The translations under genes were made by a program, and so were the position numbers. Of a DNA stretch of 11,406 nucleotides, positions 1-6,777 are shown one piece after another; within the stretch, counting starts at the first letter, position 1; each line of letters begins with the position of its first letter. Below the pieces are notes generated by a model. That model was not told the DNA's origin. It worked only from the letters and a program-made list of their open reading frames with translations, and ran no database searches. Source of the stretch: CAIRYW01 sp041665985 (GTDB lineage Bacteria; Patescibacteriota; Minisyncoccia; Phycocordibacterales; CAIRYW01); contig JBAYHV010000024.1 in assembly GCA_041665985.1 (NCBI GenBank), forward strand, positions 1-11,406, read 5' to 3'.

Positions 1-47
1 ATCCTAGAGGAAACCGCCATACCTATTGTGCACACTACCAAAAATCC

Positions 48-76
48 TTGACAAATAAATTTTAGTAATCGATAAT
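48..76 (+). promoter_or_regulatory. Sigma-70-type promoter of the beta-helix gene
   Basis: A consensus -35 TTGACA (48-53) is followed by a 17-bp spacer and a -10 GATAAT (71-76). Transcription would start near base 83, giving an AT-only leader of about 28 nt without a Shine-Dalgarno sequence before the ATG at 111. This is the strongest -35/-10 pair in the window. Confidence 0.75.
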
Positions 77-110
77 GTAAAAATATAATTTATTAATTAA
101 AATTAAATTT

Positions 111-2018
111 ATGTTTTCACATATATTAAGAGATTACACATCATCTCTAAAGGATGGTGTTGTTAAGTTTTTTGTTCTAGGAATTATTACTCTAAGTCTT
201 TTTGCTTCCACAGGTAGTGTTTTAGCAGCAACTCTTGCTCCTGCAGCTTCACCTTGTGATATTTCTGGTACTCCATTTCTTACTATTACGAGAAATATTT
301 CTAATAATGCTGACTCAGGAAATCATGGCAATTGGGCAACAGATGCATTTACAGAAACAGCCACTGTGTGGTTGGGAACAGATAATGTTACATATTGTGC
401 CAATGCAAATGTTTCAAATGGTACATTTGTAACTACTGGCCAACCTTCTCCTGAAAACGGACTCCCATTATCAGCGGGAATTAGCGGGACATTCACTGGA
501 GGAGAAAATTACATTATTCCAGCAACAGTAGTCCTAGATAGTGCTTACAGTACAAGTTCTCCAAGCACAATTTCTTTGCCAGACAGTTCAATTGCAGGAT
601 TCTCTTGGTGGGTGAACGCAGCTTTTCCTGAAGTTGCTTCTAGCACAGGAGGAAGTTACGTAAAAACATATTATTTTTCCTATATAACTCCAAACGGCAG
701 TACATGGACTCAATCTGAATTAGGTGACACAGGAGATATTACTTCTGTCTTCAACTCTACTAAAGGTATCGGGTATGCAACTATTCAAGATGCAGTCAAT
801 ACAGCTACCTCTTCTGACACCATCGTATTGGGCGCTGATATGGTTACAACTTCACAGATAAATATAAATAAATCTGTAACCCTTGATGGTGCAGGTCATC
901 ATCTATCTGCTACTTTTACAAAAACTGACAATTCTAATAACTCAGCTATTGGAATTACACACTCTGATGTAACAATAAAAAATCTTATTGAAAATGGAAC
1001 TGGTAGTACAAATCTACATGGTATTAATATTTACCAATCAACAGGAGTAAATTTGAACGATGTTACTGTCTCTTATAACGGTCATTCAGGTATTACTGTT
1101 AACGGATCAGACGTAACAGTCAACAATATCACTACCGCTAATAACGCATGGGGTGGTATCAACGTTGATACAAAAACCTCTTCCCCATCTCTATTAACAG
1201 TGAATGGTGTTAGTTTGCAAACAGAGGCTAATGCAGCAATTTGGATTGACGACATAACAAAAGATGTATCTGTTGCAGACACAAACAATCAATATGTCGC
1301 TACAACTACAGGTAATACTCGAAGTTACTTCTTGAACATTAAAAGAGTTACAACAGTATCTGATGATCATAAAACAAGTACAGGTGGAACCGTAACAGTG
1401 GTTGCAGATATTCCAGCTGGCACTGTCATTAAAGGTGACTCAACATGGGATGGCATTATCGCACCTCCAACAGCAACAGAGGTCACAGTAACAGTTTCTG
1501 GTTTTACCACATCTGTTTCTTCAGCAATCGCAATCGGTTCAAGTGATTCTGATATTACTTTCAGTAAAGGTGTTCGTCTTCTTTTTGTTGGTCAAAAAGA
1601 TCAATTGGTTGGCTGGTACAATCATGCTGGAACATTTAGTGAGATAACTTCAGTTTGTGCAAGTGATGACCAGGCAACTGGCGACGCACTTCCAGAAGGA
1701 GGTAACTGTAAAATAAATGTGGGTTCTGACCTTGTTGTTTGGACCAAACATTTTTCAACTTTCACAACATATACACAAACAGCAATCACAAGTGGAGGTG
1801 GAAACGGAGGACACAGTAGTGGATCACACTCATCAGGAGGTTCTGTCCTAAGAACTTCAACAGATCTAGTAGTTGGACAAGTTCTTGGTGCAGCTGATGT
1901 AAACTGGAATAATCTTTCAACTGAAGAAAAAGCAGTTATAATCAAATCTCTTCAAGCTCAGCTTGCTTCAATCATTAAACTATTTAATGAATTGGTAGCA
2001 AACGGAACTCTTAAATAA
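111..2018 (+). CDS. Secreted beta-helix surface protein with C-terminal helical tail
   Basis: The 635-residue protein begins with a Sec signal peptide: hydrophobic core at residues 17-34 and a likely cleavage after VLA (37-39). Residues about 216-385 read as right-handed parallel beta-helix rungs: the entry motif GYATIQDAVNTA is followed by short repeats such as GINIYQSTGVNLNDVTVSYN. Residues about 487-555 form a second module with two cysteines (516, 533) and the stretch VVWTKHFSTFTTYTQ, which I remember from surface proteins of Parcubacteria. A Gly/Ser/His-rich linker (about 561-578), a GQVLGA motif (589-594) and an amphipathic helix (602-631) close the protein, as in cell-surface-anchored proteins of this group. 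A role in the surface layer, adhesion or polysaccharide binding is inferred; no catalytic site is evident. The ATG fits the promoter spacing and the signal peptide. A strong terminator follows. Confidence 0.85.
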   Translation: MFSHILRDYTSSLKDGVVKFFVLGIITLSLFASTGSVLAATLAPAASPCDISGTPFLTITRNISNNADSGNHGNWATDAFTETATVWLGTDNVTYCANANVSNGTFVTTGQPSPENGLPLSAGISGTFTGGENYIIPATVVLDSAYSTSSPSTISLPDSSIAGFSWWVNAAFPEVASSTGGSYVKTYYFSYITPNGSTWTQSELGDTGDITSVFNSTKGIGYATIQDAVNTATSSDTIVLGADMVTTSQININKSVTLDGAGHHLSATFTKTDNSNNSAIGITHSDVTIKNLIENGTGSTNLHGINIYQSTGVNLNDVTVSYNGHSGITVNGSDVTVNNITTANNAWGGINVDTKTSSPSLLTVNGVSLQTEANAAIWIDDITKDVSVADTNNQYVATTTGNTRSYFLNIKRVTTVSDDHKTSTGGTVTVVADIPAGTVIKGDSTWDGIIAPPTATEVTVTVSGFTTSVSSAIAIGSSDSDITFSKGVRLLFVGQKDQLVGWYNHAGTFSEITSVCASDDQATGDALPEGGNCKINVGSDLVVWTKHFSTFTTYTQTAITSGGGNGGHSSGSHSSGGSVLRTSTDLVVGQVLGAADVNWNNLSTEEKAVIIKSLQAQLASIIKLFNELVANGTLK

Positions 2019-2041
2019 TCTAAACGGTTAATTTTCTAGTT

Positions 2042-2085
2042 AAAACAACAAACGCGTTCGCCTAGGCGAACGCGTTTGTTGTTTT
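2042..2085. terminator. Perfect 44-bp palindrome, probable bidirectional terminator
   Basis: Bases 2042-2063 are exactly complementary to 2064-2085, with no loop and the centre at CCTAGG. The arms end in A-rich and T-rich tracts, and a further T-run lies at 2090-2094, so either strand gives a GC-cored hairpin followed by U residues. It begins 23 bp after the beta-helix stop codon and insulates that gene from the CAP gene. Confidence 0.85.
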
Positions 2086-2104
2086 CGTGTTTTTATGTTA
2101 TAAT
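2076..2104 (+). promoter_or_regulatory. Extended -10 promoter of the CAP gene, overlapping the terminator
   Basis: TG (2096-2097) plus one base precedes a consensus TATAAT (2099-2104), an extended -10 element. A weak -35, TTGTTG (2076-2081), lies at 17-bp spacing inside the right arm of the palindrome. The predicted start site is base 2111, the first base of an in-frame GTG, so the mRNA would be leaderless. Confidence 0.7.
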
Positions 2105-2110
2105 TTCAAC

Positions 2111-3154
2111 GTGTTTAAATGGCTTAAAAAACATTTTATTCCTCATGAGGGCAACGATCATCAACCTCATTTTTTGCGAAATAAAAATATTCGCTATTTA
2201 GTTGCAATTGTTTTTATGCTTGAACTCAGTGTTCTATCAATCCCCTTTGTACCTGTTTTAAATCCAACAAATAATACTTTTTTAGCTTCAGTTTTACCGG
2301 CCGTTCTTGATGATTTAACTAACCAAAATAGACAGTCCGAACATCTTGCAGTTCTTACAGTTAATCCGTCATTAAATAAAGTAGCTCAATTAAAAGCAAA
2401 TGACATGGCAAAGAATAGTTATTTTGCCCATGTAAGCCCTGAAGGTAAGGCTCCTTGGTACTGGTTTAAACAAGTTGGATATAACTATGTATATGCAGGT
2501 GAAAATCTTGCCGTTGATTTTACCGACTCACAAGATATAGCCAAAGCTTGGATGAACTCACCTACTCACAAAGCTAACATTTTGGAAAAAGCTTACACAG
2601 AAATTGGTACAGGTATTGCAACAGGAACATATCAAGGTAAAGCTACTATTTTTGTTGCTCAAGTTTTTGGAAAACCTTCAAGCTTAAAACCACAAACAAA
2701 TACTATTCAAATAGTAACAAGTGCAACTTCTACTCCAAAATCTAGTGAATTACTAAAAGTTAAAGGTGCCTCAGTAGAAATAGTTCCAATTGTTCCTGAT
2801 TCTGTTGCAACCCAAACATCTGCCATTGAAACAAAAGAGATTGTATCAACTTCTTCATCAGAACAAATTTATACAAAAGCAGGTATTTTTGATAAATATA
2901 TAACTTCCCCAAGACATGTAATAAATATTATTTTAGATATCTTAGCTATATTAGTAATCATTGCTCTTCTTCTAAAATTATTTATTAGAACAGATAAAAA
3001 ACATCCAATACTTATCACAAACGGACTTATTATTCTTGTTCTTATCTTTGGTTTGTACATAGCGAATAATTATCTTGTAAAAAGTAAATTAAATTCAACA
3101 TCTTCATTCGCAAGCTTTACAGGAGAAGAGTTTGATCAAAACAAAAACAAATAA
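2111..3154 (+). CDS. CAP-domain (SCP/YkwD-like) membrane-anchored protein
   Basis: The GTG at 2111 gives 347 residues and is chosen over the GTG at 2087 because 2087 lies upstream of the -10 box. The N-terminus is a cytoplasmic stretch with FIPHEGNDHQPH (9-20), then a membrane segment (about 29-50). The CAP domain covers about 62-187 and shows conserved residues: His107 in YFAHVSP, the GENLA motif with Glu131, and His153 in SPTHKANIL. A Thr/Ser-rich linker follows, then two more membrane segments (about 270-291 and 299-320) and a polar tail. The CAP domain is predicted to face outward. Bacterial CAP proteins act in the envelope, but their biochemical role is mostly undefined. I recall the same N-terminal signature in CAP proteins of Parcubacteria. 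The stop codon lies inside the 133-bp direct repeat. Confidence 0.88.
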   Translation: MFKWLKKHFIPHEGNDHQPHFLRNKNIRYLVAIVFMLELSVLSIPFVPVLNPTNNTFLASVLPAVLDDLTNQNRQSEHLAVLTVNPSLNKVAQLKANDMAKNSYFAHVSPEGKAPWYWFKQVGYNYVYAGENLAVDFTDSQDIAKAWMNSPTHKANILEKAYTEIGTGIATGTYQGKATIFVAQVFGKPSSLKPQTNTIQIVTSATSTPKSSELLKVKGASVEIVPIVPDSVATQTSAIETKEIVSTSSSEQIYTKAGIFDKYITSPRHVINIILDILAILVIIALLLKLFIRTDKKHPILITNGLIILVLIFGLYIANNYLVKSKLNSTSSFASFTGEEFDQNKNK

Positions 3155-3282
3155 AGTTCCTCGCAGCAAGCAGACAGAGGTATTAAATACCAGAACTCGC
3201 TTTCACCACAAGGGCACTTCTTATTTTCTAATTCGTTCCTCATAAGAAAATAAAGTCGCACCACAAGAGTATTTCCGATTTC
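3150..3282. repeat. 133-bp direct repeat, copy 1
   Basis: This segment recurs in the same orientation at 11274-11406 with a single difference (G at 3213, A at 11337). It starts at the stop codon of the CAP gene and holds a GGTAT/ATACC hairpin, two CCACAAG boxes (3206-3212, 3261-3267) and a 9-bp inverted repeat (3221-3229 with 3245-3253). The true repeat is probably longer, because copy 2 is cut by the window edge. There is no coding potential I trust. Confidence 0.95.
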
Positions 3283-3337
3283 TAAACGAACGTAGTTCGT
3301 AAGAAATCTAGGTCGCTCGTACTTAATCCGCCACAAG
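3155..3337. repeat. Tandem hairpin units, each ending in CCACAAG
   Basis: Three units follow one plan: an inverted repeat, a CGC-containing spacer, then CCACAAG at 3206-3212, 3261-3267 and 3331-3337. Unit 1 can form GGTAT/ATACC (3179-3191), closed by GTTC/GAAC (3156-3159 with 3193-3196). Unit 2 has 9-bp arms (3221-3229 with 3245-3253). Unit 3 has a longer hairpin (3277-3283 with 3302-3308, and 3286-3291 with 3295-3300). Units 2 and 3 share TTTCTAA and TAAGAAA around their loops and then GTCGC, so they look like diverged duplicates. The function is unknown; a transcribed structured RNA or a protein-binding array are both possible. Confidence 0.7.
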
Positions 3338-3480
3338 GGGTGGGGTATTTACCCTTTGTTCCGACTCCCGCCTGTCATCGCCTGAAGGCTCAGCCAATGG
3401 CGGACAAGTCGCTCGGACGTCATGAAAAGTTTCGCTTCGCTCACCTTTCGCGCCGTCTCTCACTCGTCGGAATAAAAAAT
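3338..3480. other. Structured GC-rich intergenic segment, possible ncRNA domain
   Basis: The gene-free stretch continues with clearly higher GC than its flanks. TTCCGAC (3359-3365) and GTCGGAA (3466-3472) form a 7-bp outer stem that encloses 100 nt. Inside are GACG/CGTC (3416-3419 with 3454-3457), GAAA/TTTC and overlapping GCC/GGC pairs around 3378-3402, which suggests a multi-branched fold. Open frames here are short and show no recognisable protein. No known RNA family was recognised. Confidence 0.45.
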
Positions 3481-3505
3481 ACCGCTCGTGTTGAAACGAA
3501 GCGGT
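3474..3505 (-). terminator. Intrinsic terminator of the small secreted-protein gene
   Basis: Read on the - strand, AGCGGT-type arms (3505-3500 with 3486-3481) are extended by ACG/CGT after a one-base bulge, with a 6-nt loop, and followed after one A by six T residues (3479-3474). It lies just past the stop codon of the - strand gene at 3519. Confidence 0.75.
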
Positions 3506-3518
3506 GTTACTTTCTTAC

Positions 3519-3788
3519 TTAGAAACTAAAATGAACTTTTATTACTCCAACAAACTCCTTTTGCCCTTGAACAGGAGCCTGAGGAATGATGTCCGGATAA
3601 ACACTCAGCTGACGATTTAATCTTATCGACAAAACAGAAGCATCTCTGCTAGCTGATATTGCTGTTTTTTGGATGTTGATGTTTTTGAAGAATGAAGGAC
3701 CGAAGACCAACTCTTCCTCTGAGCGCACTGTTTGAGCAGACAATACACCAGCGAGAACCAATAGAATACTGAGAATGTACGATTTCAT
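3519..3788 (-). CDS. Small secreted protein of unknown function
   Basis: From the ATG at 3788 the product is 89 residues. A longer frame upstream exists, but this start has a Shine-Dalgarno sequence (AAGGAAAG, about 5 nt upstream) and opens directly on a signal peptide, MKSYILSILLVLAGVLSAQT, with likely cleavage after SA (17-18). The mature part of about 70 residues has no cysteine and alternates polar and hydrophobic residues, ending in GVIKVHFSF, which suggests beta strands. I do not recognise a family. The gene has its own promoter and terminator and is transcribed divergently from the lactate permease. Its GC content is higher than that of the permease gene. A secreted or periplasm-like location is inferred from the signal peptide only. 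Confidence 0.7.
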   Translation of the reverse strand: MKSYILSILLVLAGVLSAQTVRSEEELVFGPSFFKNINIQKTAISASRDASVLSIRLNRQLSVYPDIIPQAPVQGQKEFVGVIKVHFSF

Positions 3789-3840
3789 AGAATCTTTCCT
3801 TTGTTTGGTTGAGTTTACTAACAGCAGGCTATTCAAAACA

Positions 3841-3869
3841 ACAGTACAACTAAAAATATTAGGTGTCAA
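3841..3869 (-). promoter_or_regulatory. Promoter of the small secreted-protein gene
   Basis: On the - strand a consensus TTGACA (3869-3864) is followed by 17 bp and a weak -10 TACTGT (3846-3841). The start site would be near 3834, giving a leader of about 46 nt that carries the Shine-Dalgarno sequence. Confidence 0.6.
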
Positions 3870-3969
3870 TTTTTTTCAGGGTAAATTCCCTACAAAAAAA
3901 ATAATTAGATGTTACTTTTTTTGTATCATCATATTTTTTGCAAAAAATTACCTCTAAAAAAATATTTTA

Positions 3970-3978
3970 TGTTATTAT
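3970..3978 (+). promoter_or_regulatory. Extended -10 promoter of the lactate permease gene
   Basis: TG (3970-3971), one base, then TATTAT (3973-3978) ends 6 nt before the ATG at 3985, so the transcript should begin at or beside the start codon. No -35 match is visible in the upstream A/T tracts. Confidence 0.6.
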
Positions 3979-3984
3979 TTTTTA

Positions 3985-5490
3985 ATGAATCTTACGACAT
4001 ACACCCTACCAATTTTTATCTCTATCTTTCCACTTCTGGTTTTTACAATTATTCTTCTTTGGGGAAAAACTTCCCTTCTCAAAACATCAGTAATCACTCT
4101 TGTGATCTTCACATTCTTATCAATTTTTTATTGGGGAATATTTCCAGCTCTACTAATAACATCTTTCGGTAAAGGTTTTTTTATTGCTTTTGATATTTTT
4201 ATAATTATTCTAGGTGCGATCTTTTTTCTCAGTCTATTGGAAAAACTGGAAATCATCGAAAATATTTCTTACTATCTGGAGCATTTTTCTGGAGATTACA
4301 GACTTCAAATTATTTTATTGGCTTGGCTTTTTGAGGCTTTTATAGAAGGAACGGCTGGTTTCGGAACTCCTGTAGCCATAGTGGTTCCCTTACTTGTTGG
4401 ACTAGGACTTACACCAATCAGGTCATTGATCATAGGTCTCCTAGGTAACAGTTCTGCAGTTGTTTTTGGTGCAGTTGGAGCTCCAATTCGAATTGGTTTT
4501 GCGGGGTTAGACACTGCCACAGTTCCGTTCATATCAGCACTTATAAACTGTTCAGGCTTTATTATTCCTGTTTTCATGCTCTGGATAATCACCTCAGGAA
4601 GAATTAATCGTAAAAAAGAATTTTTGGATGCATTGCCGTTTGCAATTTGGGCAGGAATAGTTTTTGTAATACCTTCAATTTTTGGAACATTTTTAGGACA
4701 AGAATTTCCATCAATAATTGGTTCAGTGATAGGGGTAATTCTTATATTTATAACAACAAAGTTTGGTATTTTTGTTCCGAAAGAAAAATTATCTCTTAAA
4801 AAGAAAGGTGAATTAAAATGTACAATGTCTATGACCCACGCATTACTACCATATGGCCTACTCATTTCATTCCTTGTCCTAGGTAAAATATTTATTGGTA
4901 ATATGGGTATAAATATTTATCTCGGATTTCCTCATGTATTCAATTTATTTAATCCTGGTTTTGCTTTTATCATATCTGGTTTTTTAGTTGCCTTAATTTG
5001 GAAGAGTAAAAAAGAAACAGTTGTACCTTTAATTTCAAAATCTTTTATTGGTTCACTAAATCCTTTTTTTGTAATTGTCTCAATGTCAGCATTGGTTCAA
5101 TTGATGATAAACTCAGGAATAAATACCTCTGGACTTCCCGCAGCAACCTCGCTCGTAGCCAAAATTTTTGAAACATCCTTCCTCCCTTTTTTCACTCCTT
5201 TCATCGGTGCTTTTGGTAGCTTCCTAACAGGAAGTGCAACAGTTTCCAATATTATGTTTGGTAATTTTTTCAGTACAGCAGGAGAGGCGTTAGGAAATAA
5301 TGTTCCTGTCATATTGTCTTTGGCCGTTGTAGGAGCATCAGTTGGTAATATGGTTGCTTTAGCAGATATGTTAACAGGTCAAGCTGTTTTAGGACTAAAA
5401 AATAAAGAAAAACAAATCCTCAAGGGTGTTTTTCTTCCGTGTCTGACACTTCTAATAATAATTGGGATCATCGGGATGTTTTTAAATTAA
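3985..5490 (+). CDS. lctP: L-lactate permease family transporter (LctP)
   Basis: This 501-residue polytopic membrane protein is close to the usual family length of about 500-560. It is almost entirely hydrophobic helices, consistent with 12-14 membrane spans. The family signature is plain: FIEGTAGFGTPVAIVVPLLVGLGL (119-142, described in parts: EGTAGFGTPVAI at 121-132) followed by GNSSAVVFGAVGAP (154-167). The C-terminal half has TGSATVSNIMFG and GNMVALADM, also typical. Family members carry lactate or glycolate with protons across the cytoplasmic membrane. In a fermentative cell it could export lactate or take it up; direction cannot be read from sequence. The mRNA is predicted to be leaderless. 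A strong terminator follows and no lactate dehydrogenase gene is adjacent. Confidence 0.9.
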   Translation: MNLTTYTLPIFISIFPLLVFTIILLWGKTSLLKTSVITLVIFTFLSIFYWGIFPALLITSFGKGFFIAFDIFIIILGAIFFLSLLEKLEIIENISYYLEHFSGDYRLQIILLAWLFEAFIEGTAGFGTPVAIVVPLLVGLGLTPIRSLIIGLLGNSSAVVFGAVGAPIRIGFAGLDTATVPFISALINCSGFIIPVFMLWIITSGRINRKKEFLDALPFAIWAGIVFVIPSIFGTFLGQEFPSIIGSVIGVILIFITTKFGIFVPKEKLSLKKKGELKCTMSMTHALLPYGLLISFLVLGKIFIGNMGINIYLGFPHVFNLFNPGFAFIISGFLVALIWKSKKETVVPLISKSFIGSLNPFFVIVSMSALVQLMINSGINTSGLPAATSLVAKIFETSFLPFFTPFIGAFGSFLTGSATVSNIMFGNFFSTAGEALGNNVPVILSLAVVGASVGNMVALADMLTGQAVLGLKNKEKQILKGVFLPCLTLLIIIGIIGMFLN

Positions 5491-5544
5491 TAATTATTTT
5501 TTTGTTTGGCTTAATAAATAGTTTTAATTAATTAAAATTTTAAA

Positions 5545-5575
5545 AAAAATAACCACGGCATGCGTGGTTATTTTT
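5545..5575 (+). terminator. Intrinsic terminator of the permease gene
   Basis: A 13-bp stem (5545-5557 with 5563-5575) with a 5-nt loop GCATG has a GC core, CCACG/CGTGG, and A/T-rich outer arms ending in TTTTT. It lies 54 bp after the permease stop codon. Confidence 0.85.
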
Positions 5576-5583
5576 ATGAGATC

Positions 5584-5725
5584 CAGAAGTTCGTAATATT
5601 TTACTATTGAACGACATTCCCTTGCGGTACAGTCATTTGGTTTTACCTTGCGGTGCAACCATTAACTTCTGAACCTCAGAACAATGTTACACCCACCCAA
5701 AAAATATACAAAAAAGTTATCCACA
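5584..5725. other. Intergenic segment with long-range stem, short repeat and a DnaA-box match
   Basis: Between the permease terminator and the next promoter, CAGAAGTT (5584-5591) is complementary to AACTTCTG (5664-5671). The enclosed stretch holds CCTTGCGGT twice, each followed by one base and CA (5620-5631 and 5646-5657). Further on, CACCCAAAAAAT occurs twice, and TTATCCACA (5717-5725) is an exact DnaA-box consensus. No gene is seen in 5491-5780. A small RNA or regulatory site is possible, but only weakly supported. Confidence 0.35.
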
Positions 5726-5765
5726 CCCAAAAAATGGAAACTAAAAAAATCCTTTATCTATATCT

Positions 5766-5774
5766 TGGTATACT
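5766..5774 (+). promoter_or_regulatory. Extended -10 promoter of the 2H phosphoesterase gene
   Basis: TGG followed by TATACT (5769-5774) ends 6 nt before the ATG at 5781, predicting a leaderless mRNA. No convincing -35 is present. Confidence 0.65.
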
Positions 5775-5780
5775 TTTTAT

Positions 5781-6326
5781 ATGTTAATTTTTATTGGCTG
5801 CAAATTAAAAGATCACAATAAAGATATTATTGAAGAATCAATAGATAAAATTGCTAACAAATTCTCTATTGTATCTCTTAATAAAAAAGTATCTCCGCAC
5901 GTAACGCTCAAAGCACCGTTTGAGATAAAAGATGAAGATCTAAAAAAATTAGATGAATTCTTGATCAAATTCTCCTCTACTCAAAAAGAAATCTCTTTTG
6001 AAATTGACAAGGTATCTAATTTTGATAAAAAAGTCATTTTCTTGGAATTAAATGGATCAAAAAAAATTGAGGGGTTCTCTAACCAACTAACCCTTGGTCT
6101 AAAAAATTTTCCATTTATTTTATTCTCAAAAATTGAAAAGGTGGGAAAAAATATATTCCATGTGACTTTAGCTAAAAAAATAACCGAGAATTTTAATGAA
6201 ATAAATAATTACACCAATAGCCTCAAAATACCTCCCTTAAATGGCAATTTAGATAATATAACTATCTGCGAATACAAGGATAATAAATGGGAAATATATA
6301 GAGAATACAATTTACTTTCTAAATAA
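5781..6326 (+). CDS. 2H phosphoesterase (LigT / 2'-5' RNA ligase-like) family protein
   Basis: The 181-residue product carries the two hallmark motifs of the 2H superfamily: His40-Val-Thr42 in SPHVTLKAPF and His127-Val-Thr129 in FHVTLAKK. They lie 87 residues apart, as expected for the two half-domains that build one active site. Members hydrolyse or transfer at 2',3'-cyclic phosphate or 2'-5' linkages in RNA and nucleotides, or act in tRNA splicing-type reactions; the substrate here cannot be named. The protein is cytoplasmic, with no signal peptide, and Lys-rich in keeping with the AT-rich gene. It stands alone, about 290 bp after the permease and 158 bp before the next gene, with its own leaderless promoter. 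I see only a weak AT-rich inverted repeat after the stop codon. Confidence 0.85.
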   Translation: MLIFIGCKLKDHNKDIIEESIDKIANKFSIVSLNKKVSPHVTLKAPFEIKDEDLKKLDEFLIKFSSTQKEISFEIDKVSNFDKKVIFLELNGSKKIEGFSNQLTLGLKNFPFILFSKIEKVGKNIFHVTLAKKITENFNEINNYTNSLKIPPLNGNLDNITICEYKDNKWEIYREYNLLSK

Positions 6327-6374
6327 TCTTAAAGGTCTTCAAAATTATTTACATCTCCTACCTACGCGAAACTA

Positions 6375-6403
6375 TAGACAAATTCAATTATTGTTAGTAC
6401 AGT
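6375..6403 (+). promoter_or_regulatory. Promoter and folded leader of the 81-residue gene
   Basis: TAGACA (6375-6380), a 17-bp spacer and TACAGT (6398-6403) form a fair promoter, predicting a leader of about 75 nt. The leader contains a GGTC/GACC hairpin (6434-6437 with 6447-6450) and a GGTGT/ACACC hairpin (6453-6457 with 6467-6471). No good Shine-Dalgarno sequence lies next to the ATG; the AGGAG at 6443-6447 is inside the first hairpin. Confidence 0.45.
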
Positions 6404-6484
6404 ATTTCATGTTAGTCCCTTGCAAATAGGATTGGTCGCGAAAGGAGACCTTGGTGTTCCTAAATTACACCTAACTAAGAAAAA

Positions 6485-6730
6485 ATGGCAAAAACACTTG
6501 GAAAACTCAAGAAAGAGAAGGTTGTCTACCCAGAAGACCTTATCGAAACAATGAGAGAATATGTCGACTTAAGTGCAAAAATTCACGCGAAGATCGTCAT
6601 AGAATTGATCAATCGAGCCGAGCTTACTCGCGAAGAAAAACAATTACTGCGCGATATAGCTCTCGAGGGAGCCAACCTCTCCGTTAAGCAAGCCCGAGAG
6701 TATGAGAAAGTTGCAGATTTCCTTGTTTAA
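6485..6730 (+). CDS. Small helical protein of unknown function
   Basis: The 81-residue protein is not recognised. It is predicted almost wholly helical and highly charged: a basic N-terminus (KTLGKLKKEK), then heptad-like helices through DLIETMREYVDLSAKIHAKIVIELINRAEL and LTREEKQLLRDIALEGANLSVKQAREYEKVADFLV, here described by segments 18-47 and 48-81. There is no signal peptide, cysteine or membrane segment, so a cytoplasmic location and perhaps self-association are inferred. GC content (about 40%) is above that of the flanking AT-rich genes, and it uses codons such as CGA, CGC and GCG that are scarce there. It has its own promoter, long leader and terminator. It is short, but its clean boundaries and codon pattern support a real gene. 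Confidence 0.7.
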   Translation: MAKTLGKLKKEKVVYPEDLIETMREYVDLSAKIHAKIVIELINRAELTREEKQLLRDIALEGANLSVKQAREYEKVADFLV

Positions 6731-6742
6731 CAAATTTTCGTA

Positions 6743-6777
6743 ATCGCTCAACCTGACTGTTAGAGCGATATTTTTTT
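6743..6777 (+). terminator. Intrinsic terminator of the 81-residue gene
   Basis: ATCGCTC (6743-6749) pairs with GAGCGAT (6763-6769), with a 13-nt loop, and is followed by A and seven T residues (6771-6777). The T-run overlaps the stop codon of the convergent - strand gene. Confidence 0.85.

Noticed and set aside
2087..2110. Upstream GTG start for the CAP protein
   Set aside because: It lies 5' of the TATAAT box, so it would not be in the main transcript; the GTG at 2111 coincides with the predicted start site.
3136..3336. A 66-codon - strand open frame across the direct repeat
   Set aside because: It lies in hairpin-forming repeat DNA with stems that vary together; no recognisable protein features, and a structural explanation fits better.
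3206..3337. CCACAAG-spaced units as a CRISPR array
   Set aside because: Repeats are 7 nt, spacing is uneven (55 and 70 bp), the intervening DNA is self-complementary, and no cas gene is present.
3340..3522. A 60-codon + strand open frame over the GC-rich structured segment
   Set aside because: No ribosome site or promoter, composition driven by inverted repeats, and overlap with the - strand terminator.
5717..5725. DnaA-box match as evidence for a replication origin
   Set aside because: Only one exact box, no cluster, and no dnaA, dnaN or rpmH gene nearby. A single 9-mer match in AT-rich DNA is weak.
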